A stretch of DNA of 64,000 nucleotides from Cordylochernes scorpioides (GCA_030710605.1 CP092863.1:64913572-64977571); one strand, 5' to 3'. Positions 1 to 11,029 are shown, counted from the first letter of the stretch. The notes: generated by a model not told the origin, from the sequence alone. Made by a program: numbers and translations.

Positions 1-570
1 GTGTTTCTTTAAAGTTTCTGAGTATTTTAAAGACACACATATTGCTTTAATGGATCAACCAATAATTGTAACTGGCCAATTTTTAACCTTCCTTTTACTA
101 GCAATTCCCATTTAACAATTGAATGGGCTTCTTAATATGACAAATTTGCATGAAGAGAATTTTTTTTGAAGGTAACAAGACCAAATTGAAGTAAGAAAGT
201 AATATGTAATTTAGTTATTTAAACATTTTTTTTTTCCGGTCTTGTGTTACCTGGTGTACTTATGTTTATTCCAAATTTAATAAAAATTAACAAGCAATTC
301 AGGGTTGAGTTTCCTGCACTATTTTTTATTTCTCTAGCTTTTAGGATAACATGCCCTTTAACAGGCAACCTAGAAGTATAACTTACAGCTAGCGGTGTGT
401 ATAGTTAGCTGGAATGTTATAATTCTAGGTTCTTCTGTTGAAGACCATGTTAACCTGGAAGCTAGAAAAATAAAAAAAGGTGCAAGAAACTTAACCTTGG
501 ATTGCTTGTCGAATCTTTTAACTGAATTATAAGTCAGGGATGAATGTATATTATAATCTAAATTGTAATG

Positions 571-804
571 ATAAGGCACAATTTGTATTGTAGATTATAA
601 ACATAAGGTAATAAGACCAAATCCAAATAAATAAATTGTGTGTGACGTTTCAATTAACAACATTGTTACCATCTTCAGAAAAAAGTACTGAATGGTAGTT
701 TTAACTACTTGTGTCTGAAGATGGTAACAATGCTGTTAACTGAAACATCATACACTATTTATTTATTTGAATTTGTGGTCTTATTACCTTGTGTTTATAA
801 TCTG
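571..804. mobile_element. Hammerhead-like foldback element, family 1
   Basis: Two inverted arms (GATAAGGCACAATTTG ... GTGTTTATAATCTG) meet at a centre near 690. The plus-strand core is TGT-CTGAAGA-hairpin-TGAAACATC-ATACAC. Partner about 47042-47270. Confidence 0.7.
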
Positions 805-1103
805 TTGTTTTTTTAATCCCCTTGTGTATATATTACACAAATTCCATGAGTTCATGATCTCATGGAATGGAGCATAGAGGTGCAGCTTTCATTGATCATG
901 GCACCCTGGCACAGTGTTAATAATCTACATTGTACTTCTTTGATTGTATTTGGGGTTGCTGATGATTGGGGCAGACACCAAGTACTGCTGATGTTGTTAC
1001 CTCCAGTTATTATTTCTTACACTCTGATGTTTAAGAAAATAAAATCTCATCTGGCAACTGAAAGTTGCTGATGGCTTGTGCAGCTTTATTATAATAGATG
1101 TTG

Positions 1104-1336
1104 ATAAAGATAAAGCACAATTTGGATTATATATTATAATACAAGAAAATAAGACCTAATAATTTATTAGTGTGTGACATTTCTGTAACAACATTGTCAC
1201 CATCATCAGACAAAAGAATAAATGACTAATTTATTCTCATTTATTCTTTTGTCTAATGATGGTGACAATGTTGTTGCCGAAATGTCACACACTAATAAAT
1301 TATTTGGATTAGGTCTTATTTTCTTGTATTCTTAAT
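1104..1336. mobile_element. Hammerhead-like foldback element, family 1
   Basis: Inverted arms around 1225. Core CTAATGA-TGGTGACAATGTTGTTGCC-GAAATGTCACAC, a slightly diverged core. The partner (47577-47960) carries a LINE insertion. Confidence 0.7.
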
Positions 1337-1850
1337 AGATGTTGCAAGCCATCAGTAACTTTCATTTACCCAATAAGGAGATGTCTTTTTTCTTTTCTTA
1401 ATTTATGAAACTTATCCCAACACAATATCATTGTATTTGTAATATTCTTTTCACTCTGTTGTTTGCCTAGAACTTTGCTGCCCACCATTTATCAATATAG
1501 CTTTGTTGTTTTTCCTTTCTTTTTCCTTTCCTTGATGACAATGCAATGTTGAAGGTACAGCATCTGTTGTTGCAACACCCATTCAACATCAAATTTTCCT
1601 ACTGTTTGCTCACTGATTGGTTAATTAGTCTAAACAAGCCAGTTGTGATTGGTCAATAACCGATATTCACGCCTACCCCTTTTTCTTTCTTTCTTCTTGT
1701 AATATTTGTTAGATAAGTTTGTAGTTTTGGAGATGTACATAGAATTTTATGTGGGTGTTATATTTTATTAAATTTATTTGTTTTGAGACAATGTGTGTGA
1801 TAATATTCCTATTTGCTAAAGAAGAAATACAAGTCAGGGAGAAAAGCTTC
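1336..1850. other. No gene seen, copy 1
   Basis: AT-rich unique-looking DNA with pyrimidine runs (TTTTCTTTCTTTCTTCTTG). No splice-supported frame. Partner 47960-48480. Confidence 0.5.
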
Positions 1851-2119
1851 TTTTTTTTTGGCTTATCCCTAGTACACGTGGTACAGGCCATGATAATCAT
1901 GGTGGGTAGAAGTAGGCGACTGCTTTTACTGTAAGTACACCACATGTCTACACATGTGAAAAGCAGTTCGACTTTTGCACTTACAAATGTGCCAGATCCC
2001 TGTTTGGTTACTTAGAAGAGATTATTTATATAAGAGGACAATCATATAAACTTCCAGGTAAGATGTCCTTCTTCGGATACAAAATGACAACAGTAGCAAT
2101 GGTTTATATACTTGAACTC

Positions 2120-2430
2120 TACATAAACCATAGGGGGTTGGTGGAAGGATGGTTTAAACCGTTGGTTTTCAACTGCTACGACCCGGGTTTGATTACTGAA
2201 TTGGACACTTTTTTTTTATGGTTAAAAAAAAAAAGCTCCAATGGCCCCTGATTCTTCCAAAAGTCCAACCCAACCAGCGAGTGCAAGTAACCAAATGGAG
2301 CTCTGACACATTTGTAAGTGCAAAGTCGAACTGCTTTTCACAAGTGTAGACATGTGGTGAACTTACAGTACTTGCCTACTTCTACCCATCATGATTATCA
2401 TGGCCTGTACCAGGTATACAAGGTATAAGC
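2120..2430 (+). repeat. tRNA-derived SINE (SINE-1)
   Basis: tRNA-like head with box B GGGTTTGATTACTGAATTGG, a middle with AATGGCCCCTGATTCTTCC, and an end ATGATTATCATGGCCTGTAC. Same family as the fuller copy at 40664-40975. A minus-strand partial copy is at about 1855-2010. Confidence 0.75.
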
Positions 2431-2784
2431 AAAAAAATATATATATACCATTGCCACTCGTGTCATTGTGTACCCGTAGAAGGACATCTTACCCGAATGC
2501 TTGTACCATGATCCTCTTATATTAAGAATCTCTTCTTCCCGAATTATGTTTTCTTCCTCTAAATTTATTGTATTTTGGAGTTTTATCTAGGCTTATAGGT
2601 GGGATGGTTATTTTGTTGTTAAGTTGAATTTATAATTAAATAGAAAGGGAAGTTAGAAATATAGATATCTACTCTATACAAGAAGTTTAAGTCAAAAGGT
2701 GTGATCCATCAAATAAGTTTATATAAAAAGGACTTACCTGGATCTGTAAAGTAAAATAATATATTTTTTTTTCTCTGACAAGCA

Positions 2785-3055
2785 CCGGTTCTGTCCTCCC
2801 AAGAAAACAACAGTCCTTGATTTCCAGACTTAAGTCTGGTCATCTACGGACAATGACTTTCCAGAATGGTTGCAAGGTTTTCCCCACTATGTACCAAGTG
2901 TCAACCTGCAGCCCTAAACTACATTATTGACTGTATTGACTCATCCATTGATGAACTCTACTCTTCACCAGCAGACACCATCAAAAGTCTCAAGCTCTAC
3001 AAGGTTAATACCTCAATATGATTGAGTGGAGATAAGCAAGAAGAAGAAGAATTTT
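2785..3055 (+). repeat. LINE 3' tail, family A
   Basis: Encodes SRLKSGHLRTMTFQNGCKVF, a cysteine-rich knuckle (one frameshift) and IDSSIDELYSSPADTIKSL, then ends in GATAAGCAAGAAGAAGAAG. Absent from the matching site in the right block. Confidence 0.7.
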
Positions 3056-3199
3056 TTTCTCAAAATATTTCGAGAGATTGCTCCCTCTTTATCACTTTAT
3101 AGCACAATAAACTTAATTTATAATTTCTTGTAGATCACATGTAATTTTTCTCTCTTTACAGATCCACGGATGTCCTTTTATATAAATATATACAAGAAG

Positions 3200-3700
3200 T
3201 GATAAGGTACAATTTGGATTATAGATTATAAACACAAGGTAATAAGACCAAATAAATAAATAGTGTGTGACATTTCAGCGTTGTTACCATCTTCAGACAA
3301 AAGTACTGAATGAGAAATTTAACCACAGCATGTTTTAAATAGTTACTGTTATCAAGATAGCAGATAAGAAGAAGATAGTTTTCTGAGAAACACAGAATAT
3401 TATTCTTAGAATTAAAAGTGTAAAATGCTGTGGTAAAATTTCTCATTCAGTACTTTTGTCTGAAGTAACAATATTACCACAGCATTTTCCACTTTTAATT
3501 CTAAGAATAATATTCTGTGTTTCTCAGAAAACTATCTTATTCTTATCTGTTATCTTGTTTACACGCTTGATAACAGTAACTATTTAAAACATACTGTAAT
3601 AAAATTTCTCATTCAGTACTTTTGTCTGAAGATGGTAACAACGCTGAAACGTCACACACTATTTATTTATTTGGATTTGGTCTTATTATCTTGTGTTTAA
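3200..3700. mobile_element. Long hammerhead-like foldback element, family 1
   Basis: GATAAGGTACAATTTGG at 3200 to ATTATCTTGTGTTTA at 3700, with an inner inverted repeat (CTTATCTGTTATCTTG type). Plus-strand core TGTCTGAAGATGG ... GCTGAAACGTCACACAC near 3625-3660. Partner about 49337-49862. Confidence 0.7.
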
Positions 3701-3773
3701 GAAGTGTTTATTTAATTTTATTAATTAGGTTCATAAAAGTTGTTCTGATTAATTTTTTTTTGTTCTTTTATTG

Positions 3774-4028
3774 AATACTAGCCGAATGACCCGGGCAACG
3801 CCCGTGTTTTACCCGATTGAATGTTTTGATTCAAATACTATTTGTTACAATTATAAATTGTGGTCATGTGGCCTAGTGGTCATGGCATCTGCCCGGTAAG
3901 CGGAAGGTCGTGGGTTCGATTCCCATCCCTTGACACTTTTTTTATTTTATCCATTCTGACCAAAATCTATCCGTGAACTTCACACAGTGAACTTCACACA
4001 GACAGAATAAGGCAATTATAGAAGTAGA
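3774..4028 (+). mobile_element. SINE-2 (tRNA-like) with ACCCGGGCAACGCCC leader, copy 1 only
   Basis: CTAGCCGAATGACCCGGGCA, then a tRNA-like unit (GGCCTAGTGGTCATGGC ... GTGGGTTCGATTCCC), then ATCCATTCTGACCAAAATC. The right block has no such sequence at about 49895. Confidence 0.72.
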
Positions 4029-4574
4029 TGTTTATATACCTATCTATATACTGTGGAAACAGAAATTGACATTGCGATTTGTAAACTGTTGTATGGAACA
4101 TAGATATGTTGAAATTATGTAGCGGGTTTCACACCTGTTGCTGTCGAACATGGTTTTGTCAAAAATGCACAATTTGAATTATAGATTAATAAACACAAAG
4201 TAAGAAATACAATTTCAGTAATTTCTGGTATCTCTGATACATTAGCCTGCCATTTGTTAGGAGAATTTGAAACTATCATAGACAATTAAAATAATTTTAT
4301 TGACATCTTGTCAATACATGCGCAGTCTGCACTATTTAAAAAAGATAATAGGCATTATATACACTATGTACAATGAATATGGCGCCTCTACCAGCGCTGC
4401 AGAGTTTGGTGGAGAATCACCAGCGGGTCTCCAGTGACACCACACATTTTGTAATCTACGAAGAATACGTAGATCACGTACTTCGCCGCTGAGGAGATGA
4501 TGATGGCGAAACTATCATAGATGCGTATGATTCTTTTAAAAATTAAACAATTTTCTACTGCCCATACTGCAATG

Positions 4575-4680
4575 AAATTCTCCCACAAGGTAATAAAACC
4601 AAATAAATAAATAGTGTGTATTTAGTCTTATTACCTTGTATTTATAATCTATAATCCAAATTGTGCTTTATCGAAACAAG
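4575..4680. repeat. Minimal family 1 foldback, copy 1
   Basis: AAGGTAATAAAACC arm and its complement with almost no centre, ending AAATTGTGCTTTATC. Partner about 50762-50852. Confidence 0.6.
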
Positions 4681-4754
4681 GTGTTGTAACAAAGTTGCTG
4701 TACCAATGATGTTTCATTCTAAGTCCTATTTCTATCTATATATTTGCATATATG

Positions 4755-4800
4755 TTTGTATTTGCATATATACCTATATATATATATATATGTAGTGATG
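4755..4800. repeat. TA/TG-rich microsatellite region
   Basis: TATATATATATATATG and neighbouring TGTATTTGCATATA. Partner near 50920-50950 differs in length. Confidence 0.8.
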
Positions 4801-5139
4801 ATTTATTCGGAATCTCATGTATTGTTTTTTTTTCCCTTGTATCATTTTTGTTTATTTTTCTTTTAGTATTATTATTATTTGTATTATTTTCACACTCTCC
4901 CACCACACTTGTATAAAAGTTTTTTTTTTTTTTTTGTTTTTCTCTTTCAAACAGTCTTCTTTATTATATAGATTCACGAAGTTTCTTTTCATTTATTTAT
5001 TTAGAGTAGAATTAAGGGGATGTGTGCATATGACTTATGTGATTCCAATTGATGAGTGATATTAACATTGTATTTTTTAATATGATAGATTAGAGCGCAA
5101 CTTGTTATAAGAATTAGAAACTATTATAGACAAGATTCT

Positions 5140-5330
5140 TTTAAACAATTTCTACTGCCCTTACTGCAATGAAAAATTAATAGGAGGGTCTGATTCATCT
5201 GTGGTGAAATCACCCAGTGGTTTCACCAGTTTAATCTACCACTTGGAGGGTTCACCACTGATGAACCAGGCCCTCCCATTAATTTTTCCATTGCAGTAAG
5301 GGCAGTAGATATTGTTTCATTTTTAAAAGA
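5140..5330. repeat. FYCPYC-type inverted repeat, copy 1
   Basis: TTCTACTGCCCTTACTGCAA and its complement flank GGTTTCACCAGTTTAATCTACC. One strand reads FYCPYCNEKLIGG. Other copies: 11610-11705, 41297-41395, 42820-42960, 51290-51485, 57710-57800. Family unknown. Confidence 0.6.
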
Positions 5331-5704
5331 ATCATACGTGTGTCTATAATAGTTTCTAATTATCTCTTTAAGTTTTGTTTGTTCCCTACATACTCTACCA
5401 AAATGATCCATAAGTTATTGAACTGGTTGAAGAAAAACAAGAAATTAAAAGAGAAAGGCATCTCCTGTACAGCTAGAAGTTGCTGCTAATGCCATCTGTC
5501 AGAATAATTTGCAATATTCCAACAGATTGCATAAGCTATTGGCAACTTTTAGTTGCACAGGAGATGATGGCTTTCTCTCTTAATTTATCCATCTGGTCCC
5601 AGAACAATTTCACTTTTGTATGATTGTTTTTTTCCATAGACGAAGTTACAAAATGGTAGAGGTGACCCCGCAACTTTAAAATAATACTCTTATTATTAAA
5701 AAGA

Positions 5705-5930
5705 ATTATAGCTACAAGAAAAGATCTAATCCAAATAATAGTGTGTGATATGTTTCAATAACAGCGTTGTTACCATCATCAGACAAAAGAATAAATGAGA
5801 TTGTCATTTATTTTTTTTTTGTTTGATGATGATAACAATGCTGTTATCGAAACATCACACACTATTATTTGGATTAGATCTTATTTTCTTGTAGCTATAA
5901 TCCAAATTGTGCTTTATCATTAAAATGAAT
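5705..5930. mobile_element. Hammerhead-like foldback element, family 1
   Basis: GCTACAAGAAAAGATC arm and complement. Core GTTTGATGATGATAACAATG ... ATCGAAACATCACAC. Partner about 51855-52072. Confidence 0.7.
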
Positions 5931-5964
5931 TACAGAAGCTTTTGGAAGTGTTTATATTTAGTTG

Positions 5965-6115
5965 TTTCTTATCCCCTTGTGTAAATATTACACAAATTCC
6001 TTGAGCTGTTTTATGATAAGCAGCGGATTCTCCCAAAGGTCATGTTTAGTGTATCTAATGCAAGCCAAAATGTGTTCTGGAGCTGCATTCAGTTGAAGAG
6101 AATAACCAAAAGTTT
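5965..6115 (-). repeat. LINE 3' tail, family B, minus orientation
   Basis: TTTCTTATCCCCTTGTGTAA followed by the complement of the family B terminus. Partner at about 52105-52255. Confidence 0.6.
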
Positions 6116-6210
6116 ATGTAATTCTTTTTAATATATAAAAAAAAACGTTGTGTGTCACCTTTTTTTTTTTACCTCTCTTGTAACTTTCAAAATGTTCCAA
6201 CTTTCTCAAG

Positions 6211-6358
6211 AGATTCTGATAGACAAGAAAGTGAACCAGCCAAATTAAAGAAAGAGCACAAACTTATTTGCATTAAAGAATTTTTGGCTTCTCAGCTCGC
6301 ACAAGACTTCCAAGTGGCAGAATCTATCTGTTGGAGGATAGAATACTCTGAAATATAA
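6211..6358 (+). CDS. Possible terminal exon, unknown product, copy 1
   Basis: A long T-rich tract and TTTCTCAAG acceptor precede an open frame starting RDSDRQESEPAKLKKEHK and ending WRIEYSEI before TAA. The protein is charged and probably helical (IKEFLASQLAQDFQ). I see no base change against 52359-52506, although flanking DNA differs. No known family is recognised and no partner exon was found. Confidence 0.3.
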
Positions 6359-6499
6359 ATTGTAACAACACACTGAGGATAAGTTCTTGCTTTATTTAAA
6401 CTATCAGCTATCATAAACCCTTCAAAGTTCTTTACTAGCTTGATACCTTAATATGATTGAGTGAAGATAAGAAAGAAGAAGACAAAGTTCTTTGTTGTT

Positions 6500-7030
6500 G
6501 TTTTTTTTTTCTTATCACCTTGTGTAAAGATTACATGAATTCCACGAGTCCATTTTCCTCGAGCGAATGATCTTATGAAATGGGGTGTAGGGGGGGGGGG
6601 GGCTTTTGTTAATCATGGCACACTTTGGTGAAACTTTGCCTGTAATTTGAGGCTAATCCTAACATGTGATCTCATGGAATGGGGTGTAGAGGTGTAGCTT
6701 TCGTTGATCATGTCACCATGATCCAGGCACACTTTGGTGAAAGTCTGATTTTGACTGTAATTTGAGGCTGTTCTTAACATGGAAGCCTTTGCTGCTGACT
6801 CTAACATGAGTACAGATGCAGCTCTTCCGTAATCCTTGGAGAGGAACCCTTACTGAGGTCTATCAAACAGGATCAGATGAACTCAGGATTTTTAAAGAGG
6901 TTTTTCTCCTCTTTCTAACAATGCTGCTGTTGGTCCATGACAGCTTATTCATCAGTTATTCTGCTTGTTTCACAGCTGGCCTTCATATCTGAAGGTCATT
7001 CCCCTATCTGCCACCTGGGCATGTGTTGTT
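6500..7030 (-). repeat. LINE family B related module, minus orientation
   Basis: Reverse-complement homologue of 10430-10860, including a G10 run at 6591-6602. The tail near 6505 reads TTTCTTATCACCTTGTGTAA on plus. Partner about 52640-53165. Confidence 0.6.
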
Positions 7031-7069
7031 CATTGTGTACTCCTATAGAAGGGTCTTATTTATCCTTTT

Positions 7070-7353
7070 ATTAGTCTAAATTAGACAAGATATTGGAGGT
7101 CGTGCTCATAAAGAAGTTCAAGAACTCTTCTTGGTTCTCTTTACAGGGATCCTTTGTCCTTTCCAATACAATTTAGTATATGTTGGGGAGTGGCCTCTTC
7201 GGTTTTGCACTTAGTGCACATGGGGAAGCTTTTAGTTCCCTCTTTATAGACTAGAAGGCGCAGGTGACCAGATTTCCATCTGGCCAACTGTGTCGACTTC
7301 CTTCTGTTTAGTTGGAGGGTCTGTTTTTTTTGGGGTTTTCTATTTGGTACCAA
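7070..7353 (-). pseudogene. LINE 3' end, RNase H-type tail, family C, copy 1
   Basis: The minus-strand reading gives LARWKSGHLRLLVYKEG, CTKCKTEEATPQHILNC and EPRRVLELLYEHDLQYLV before a stop. SGHLR plus CX2CX8HX4C is the typical C-terminus of invertebrate LINE polymerases with an RNase H domain. Confidence 0.75.
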
Positions 7354-7507
7354 GAATGATGGAAACTATCTCTATGGTTTCTCATCAGTTGGAGTTAGAA
7401 GGGTCTGTGTTACCTGAAAGCTTGATAGTTTAAATAAAGCAAGAAACTTATCCATAGACAGTGTGTTGTTACAAAGACTATCTGTGAAAAGATTTTTATT
7501 GTTATTT

Positions 7508-7665
7508 CTACAATTTTCTATATAGAAATTCTCTCTTTGTTGGTTTGCCATGTAAAATAATGGTTCCCATGGATGGGTGTAACTAAGCCTTTTGAATACT
7601 ACCTCTTGGTCAGAAATAACAAGGGCAGAAGTTTTATCTTTCTCAATAAAGACCACTTCTGGTCT
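7508..7665 (-). pseudogene. Probable terminal coding exon of an unknown gene, copy 1, with a 2-base frameshift
   Basis: On the minus strand a good acceptor (pyrimidine tract, CATTAG) precedes an open frame beginning RPEVVFIEKDKTSALVIS and containing SYTHPWEPLFYM. Compared with 53634-53789, this copy has an extra two bases near GAGAGAATTT, which shifts the last ~10 codons; reading then runs on into a downstream repeat until 7372. I do not recognise the protein. The name pseudogene applies only to this frameshift, which could also be an assembly error. Confidence 0.45.
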
Positions 7666-7825
7666 CTAATGAGGAATGTTGTAAATATTATAAAGGACCT
7701 GGGTGGTCACTAATATATATAGCAAGCTGCCATTATCTGTATCGAAGGTCTTTAGTGATGGGTTTTAAGAGATGGGATCCGTATATATGCAAATGTTTTT
7801 TAATTTCCAGTTTTTTTTTTATATA

Positions 7826-7989
7826 CAGTAGAACCTCCCTGTAAAGGACACCTAATTGAAGAGCCAAAGTGTCATTTAGGGAGAGAGATGTCCTCTTACT
7901 GGAGAGTTACTATATAGTAAAAATGGTAATTTTGGAAATGTGAAAACTGTCCTTTGTGGAGAGGTGTCAGCTAAAGTGAGGTTCTACTG
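7826..7989. mobile_element. Pogo-like MITE, TA-flanked, copy 1
   Basis: CAGTAGAACCTCCCTGTAAA to GAGGTTCTACTG with TA on both sides. No coding capacity. Partner 53956-54119. Confidence 0.85.
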
Positions 7990-7999
7990 TATTACTAAA

Positions 8000-8520
8000 G
8001 GAAATTATTCTTATGATGGGCTTGTAGGATGTTTATACCACTTATAATCCAAACATTATATGCAACTGTGTTTATTTCTCTAAATTATTATAATTAACCC
8101 AATTAAAATGATATGTAAATACTTAATTTAAAAAAAAATGCCGATTTTTGAATAGAATTTTTTTTTTTGTAAAAAAAATTTTTTTTTTTGATTGTTGTTC
8201 TTTGGCTGTAGATGTTGATCTTCACAATAATATGCAAATATATTTGTACAAATGTTATTTAAAAAATTAGCATAAACAGCAGAAGTTTGTAAATAAAATT
8301 TGCATACCAAGTACTTTGTGTATAAAGACATTTTTACACGCTTACCATGTTATGTAGGATGGTGTGTTGGGTTTTCTCTATGGCAACAACAATGTGTTTA
8401 TATAGAGATTTACTTTGTCCTTCAATGTTCTGTCCATATAGTTACCAAAATTCTGACTTGATGGACACTAATTACAAATACTTTAATTCTCTAGTATCCA
8501 TTCCCTTCTTTTGATATATA
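8000..8520. other. No gene seen, copy 1
   Basis: AT-rich with long A and T runs at 8130-8190. No coding pattern. Partner 54130-54630, which lacks part of the run. Confidence 0.5.
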
Positions 8521-8527
8521 TTTATTT

Positions 8528-8700
8528 AAAATTAATAGAATTTGTATTATAGATTAGAACTACAAGGTAATAAGACCAAATCCAAATAAATGATCTTAAA
8601 AAAAAAAAAATTGTCTTTTGTCTGATGATGGTAACAACGCTGTTACCGAAACGTCACATACTATAAATTTATTTAGAATTTGGTTTTATTACCCTATAGT
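8528..8700. mobile_element. Hammerhead-like element, family 1, best core
   Basis: Plus strand: TGT (8619-8621), CTGATGA (8622-8628), hairpin GGTAAC/GTTACC, GAAACGTC (8648-8655), ACA (8656-8658). Stem I would be UGU/ACA and stem III an ACGU palindrome. The left arm is short. Partner 54640-54800. Confidence 0.7.
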
Positions 8701-8765
8701 TATTTGAAAAATGATAATAGAGTTAAATATATATTTTTAGCAAAGATTTGTCAAAATACCTAATA

Positions 8766-8940
8766 CAGTAGAACCTCCCTGTAAAGGACACCTGATTGCA
8801 AAGACAAACTGTCCTTTAAGAAGAGATATCCTCTTACCGAAGAGTTGCTAAATAGTAAAAATGGTAATTTTGCAAATGAAAACTGTCCTTTATAGAGAGG
8901 TGTCCTCTAGCATGAGTGTCCTCTCATGGAGGTTTTACTG
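8766..8940. mobile_element. Pogo-like MITE, TA-flanked, copy 1
   Basis: Same TIRs (CAGTAGAACCTCC ... GGAGGTTTTACTG). Interior slightly different from its partner at 54880-55039. Confidence 0.82.
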
Positions 8941-9584
8941 TATATACATACCCAGTCAGTTGGCTGAAAAAGCTTTTGATTAACAAATTGGTATTTGAAA
9001 TTGGCCTCTAAAATTAAACCAATTAGGATAACTACATTCCCCAATGTGAAGACTGTATTATTATTATACCACTTTCTATTTTGCAAGGTTTCAAAGATTC
9101 TCTCAAGCAATATATACAGAAGCACACTTATTTGAGTTTATATAAGTTGGTGTATGTTTTGGTATGAAGAAGTTGTCTGGAAAATCTCCAAGATGTAAAC
9201 CAAATAAATTATTTATTCTCTAGATGGTCATCTTGTAACCATCACTACACCATCTTGGGCGTCTATTTTGACCGGAGAGGTGACCTTTGTCTCTTTAGAT
9301 CAATGTCCGCCCAGCAAAATTTCCATCTACCATCTTGTTGGAGTAGTCTTCAGGTGGAATAATGGTTTTATCTGGTATACGTGGACCTCAAGCTACTTAT
9401 TGTAAATCAGCACAAGTAGCATCAAGTTGCGGAGGAGCTCTGAACCTCAGACAGCACCAAACAACACTAGCATGATAGTGTGTTATGTTGTCTGATGATG
9501 GTAACAATGTTGTTGCCTGAATTTCACACACTATGTATTTTCTCTTATTACAGTTAAACCTAAAATTCTCAGCCTGCAACCCCA

Positions 9585-9718
9585 AGACATATTATTGACT
9601 GTATTGACTCGTCCATTGATGAGCTCTACTCTTCCCCGGCAGACACTATCAAAAGTCTCAAGCTTTACAAGCTTGATACCTTAGTGTGATTGAGTGGAGA
9701 TAAGAAAGAAGAAGAAGA
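9585..9718 (+). repeat. LINE 3' tail, family A
   Basis: Short 5'-truncated copy of the IDSSIDELYSSPADTIKSL tail ending GATAAGAAAGAAGAAGAAG. Its partner is 55675-55816. Confidence 0.7.
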
Positions 9719-9895
9719 CAATTAAACCTGTCTATAGCCCCTCCTCTAAATAGCATCTTCCTCTCTATAGTGCCCGATTTTAAATACGTAGTACGATGCG
9801 ATTTACATTAAAAGTGACCTGTCTATAGCACCCTCTCTCTATAGCACCCTATTTTGGTGAGTCCCAAGAGGGGGCGCTATAGACAGGTTTAACTG
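9719..9895. mobile_element. MITE with AACCTGTCTATAG ends, copy 1
   Basis: CAATTAAACCTGTCTATAGC to CTATAGACAGGTTTAACTG, a second pogo-like MITE family. Related copies at 17823-17982, 55817-55977 and 63831-63991. Confidence 0.82.
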
Positions 9896-10109
9896 TACCT
9901 TGTGTTTCTAATCTATAATTGAAATTGTACCTATTCTTTCATATATCCTAGACACAAAATGTTAGGAACAGCCTCAAATTACAAGCAAAGTCAGACTTTC
10001 ACTAAAGTGCGCCTGGATTATGATCAACGAAAGCTGCATCCCTACACCCCATTCCATGAGATAAATTCAAGGAGCCCATGGGATTTATGTAATCTTTGCA
10101 CAAGGGGAT

Positions 10110-10345
10110 AAGGAACAACGATTTAGAACAGGCCATCTCAAGCCAGTGAAGTTAAACAATAACAACAAAATCTACCCCCATTTGCCCAAAATGTAGCTTG
10201 GCACCCACAGCTCCAGAACACATTTTGGTTTGCATTAGATACACTAAACAGGACCTTTGGGAGAGACAGCTGTTTATCATCAGCTTGAGGAGCATGAACT
10301 CATGAAATTCGTGTAATCTTTACACAAAATAATAACAACACTTTT
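10110..10345 (+). repeat. LINE 3' tail, family B
   Basis: Reads FRTGHLKP, CPKCSLAPTAPEHILVC, DLWERQL and LEEHELMKFV in slightly shifted frames, then TTTACACAAAATAATAAC. Fourth LINE tail type. Partner 56205-56435. Confidence 0.65.
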
Positions 10346-10429
10346 TTTTTCCCACTGATTGGTTAGTTCACAGCTAGTAACAAGACCAAAGTAAGTTCTT
10401 CATCTCCCCTCGGCAGAGCTGACTGCTAC

Positions 10430-10860
10430 AGGGCACGTCCCTAGGTGGCATATAGGGGAACAACCTTCAGATATGAAGGCCAGCTGTGAAACAAGCAGAA
10501 TAACTCTGATGAATAAACAATCACAGACCAATAGCAGCATTGTTAGAAGAGGAGAAACACCTCTTTAAAAATCCTGAGTTCAACTGATCCTGTTGATAGA
10601 CCTCAGCAAGGGTTCCTCTCCAGGGATACAGAGGAGCTGTGTCTGTACTCAGGTTGGAGTCGGCAGCAAAGGTGTCTGCTTCCATGTTAGGAACGGCCTC
10701 AAATTACAGTCAGACTTTCAACCAAAGTGTGACCTGGTCATGGTATCATGATCAACGAAAGCTACACCCCATTCCATGAGATCAAATGGCTCAAGGAGCA
10801 TGGACCCTCATGGAATTCATATAATTTTTGCATAATGGGATAAGAAACAACAACAGACCA
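10430..10860 (+). repeat. LINE family B related module, plus orientation
   Basis: Contains CTTCAGATATGAAGGCCAGC, CTCCAGGGATACAGAGGAGC and a CCATTCCATGAGATC end with a GGGATAAGAAACAACAAC tail. An inverted copy is at 6500-7030. Partner 56520-56950. Confidence 0.6.
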
Positions 10861-11029
10861 AATTAAACAATAGTGTACACTGAAACACCTCACACACAAT
10901 TAATTGATATGATTCTAATGTATAAATCCAAATTTTGTATTTCAATGAAACAGAATGAGAAAGACAGAAAAACTGAGAGGTTTGTCAAACTTCCAATTTA
11001 ATTGTAGACTATAGAAGGTTAAAGAAGAA

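Noticed and set aside
3219-3446. 75-codon frame and its copies near 49354-49860
   Set aside because: Inside the inner inverted repeat of a family 1 foldback; similar peptides arise on both strands.
3865-3935. tRNA-like sequence with boxes A and B
   Set aside because: It is the head of a dispersed SINE, the acceptor stem does not close, and base 33 equivalent is C; not a tRNA gene.
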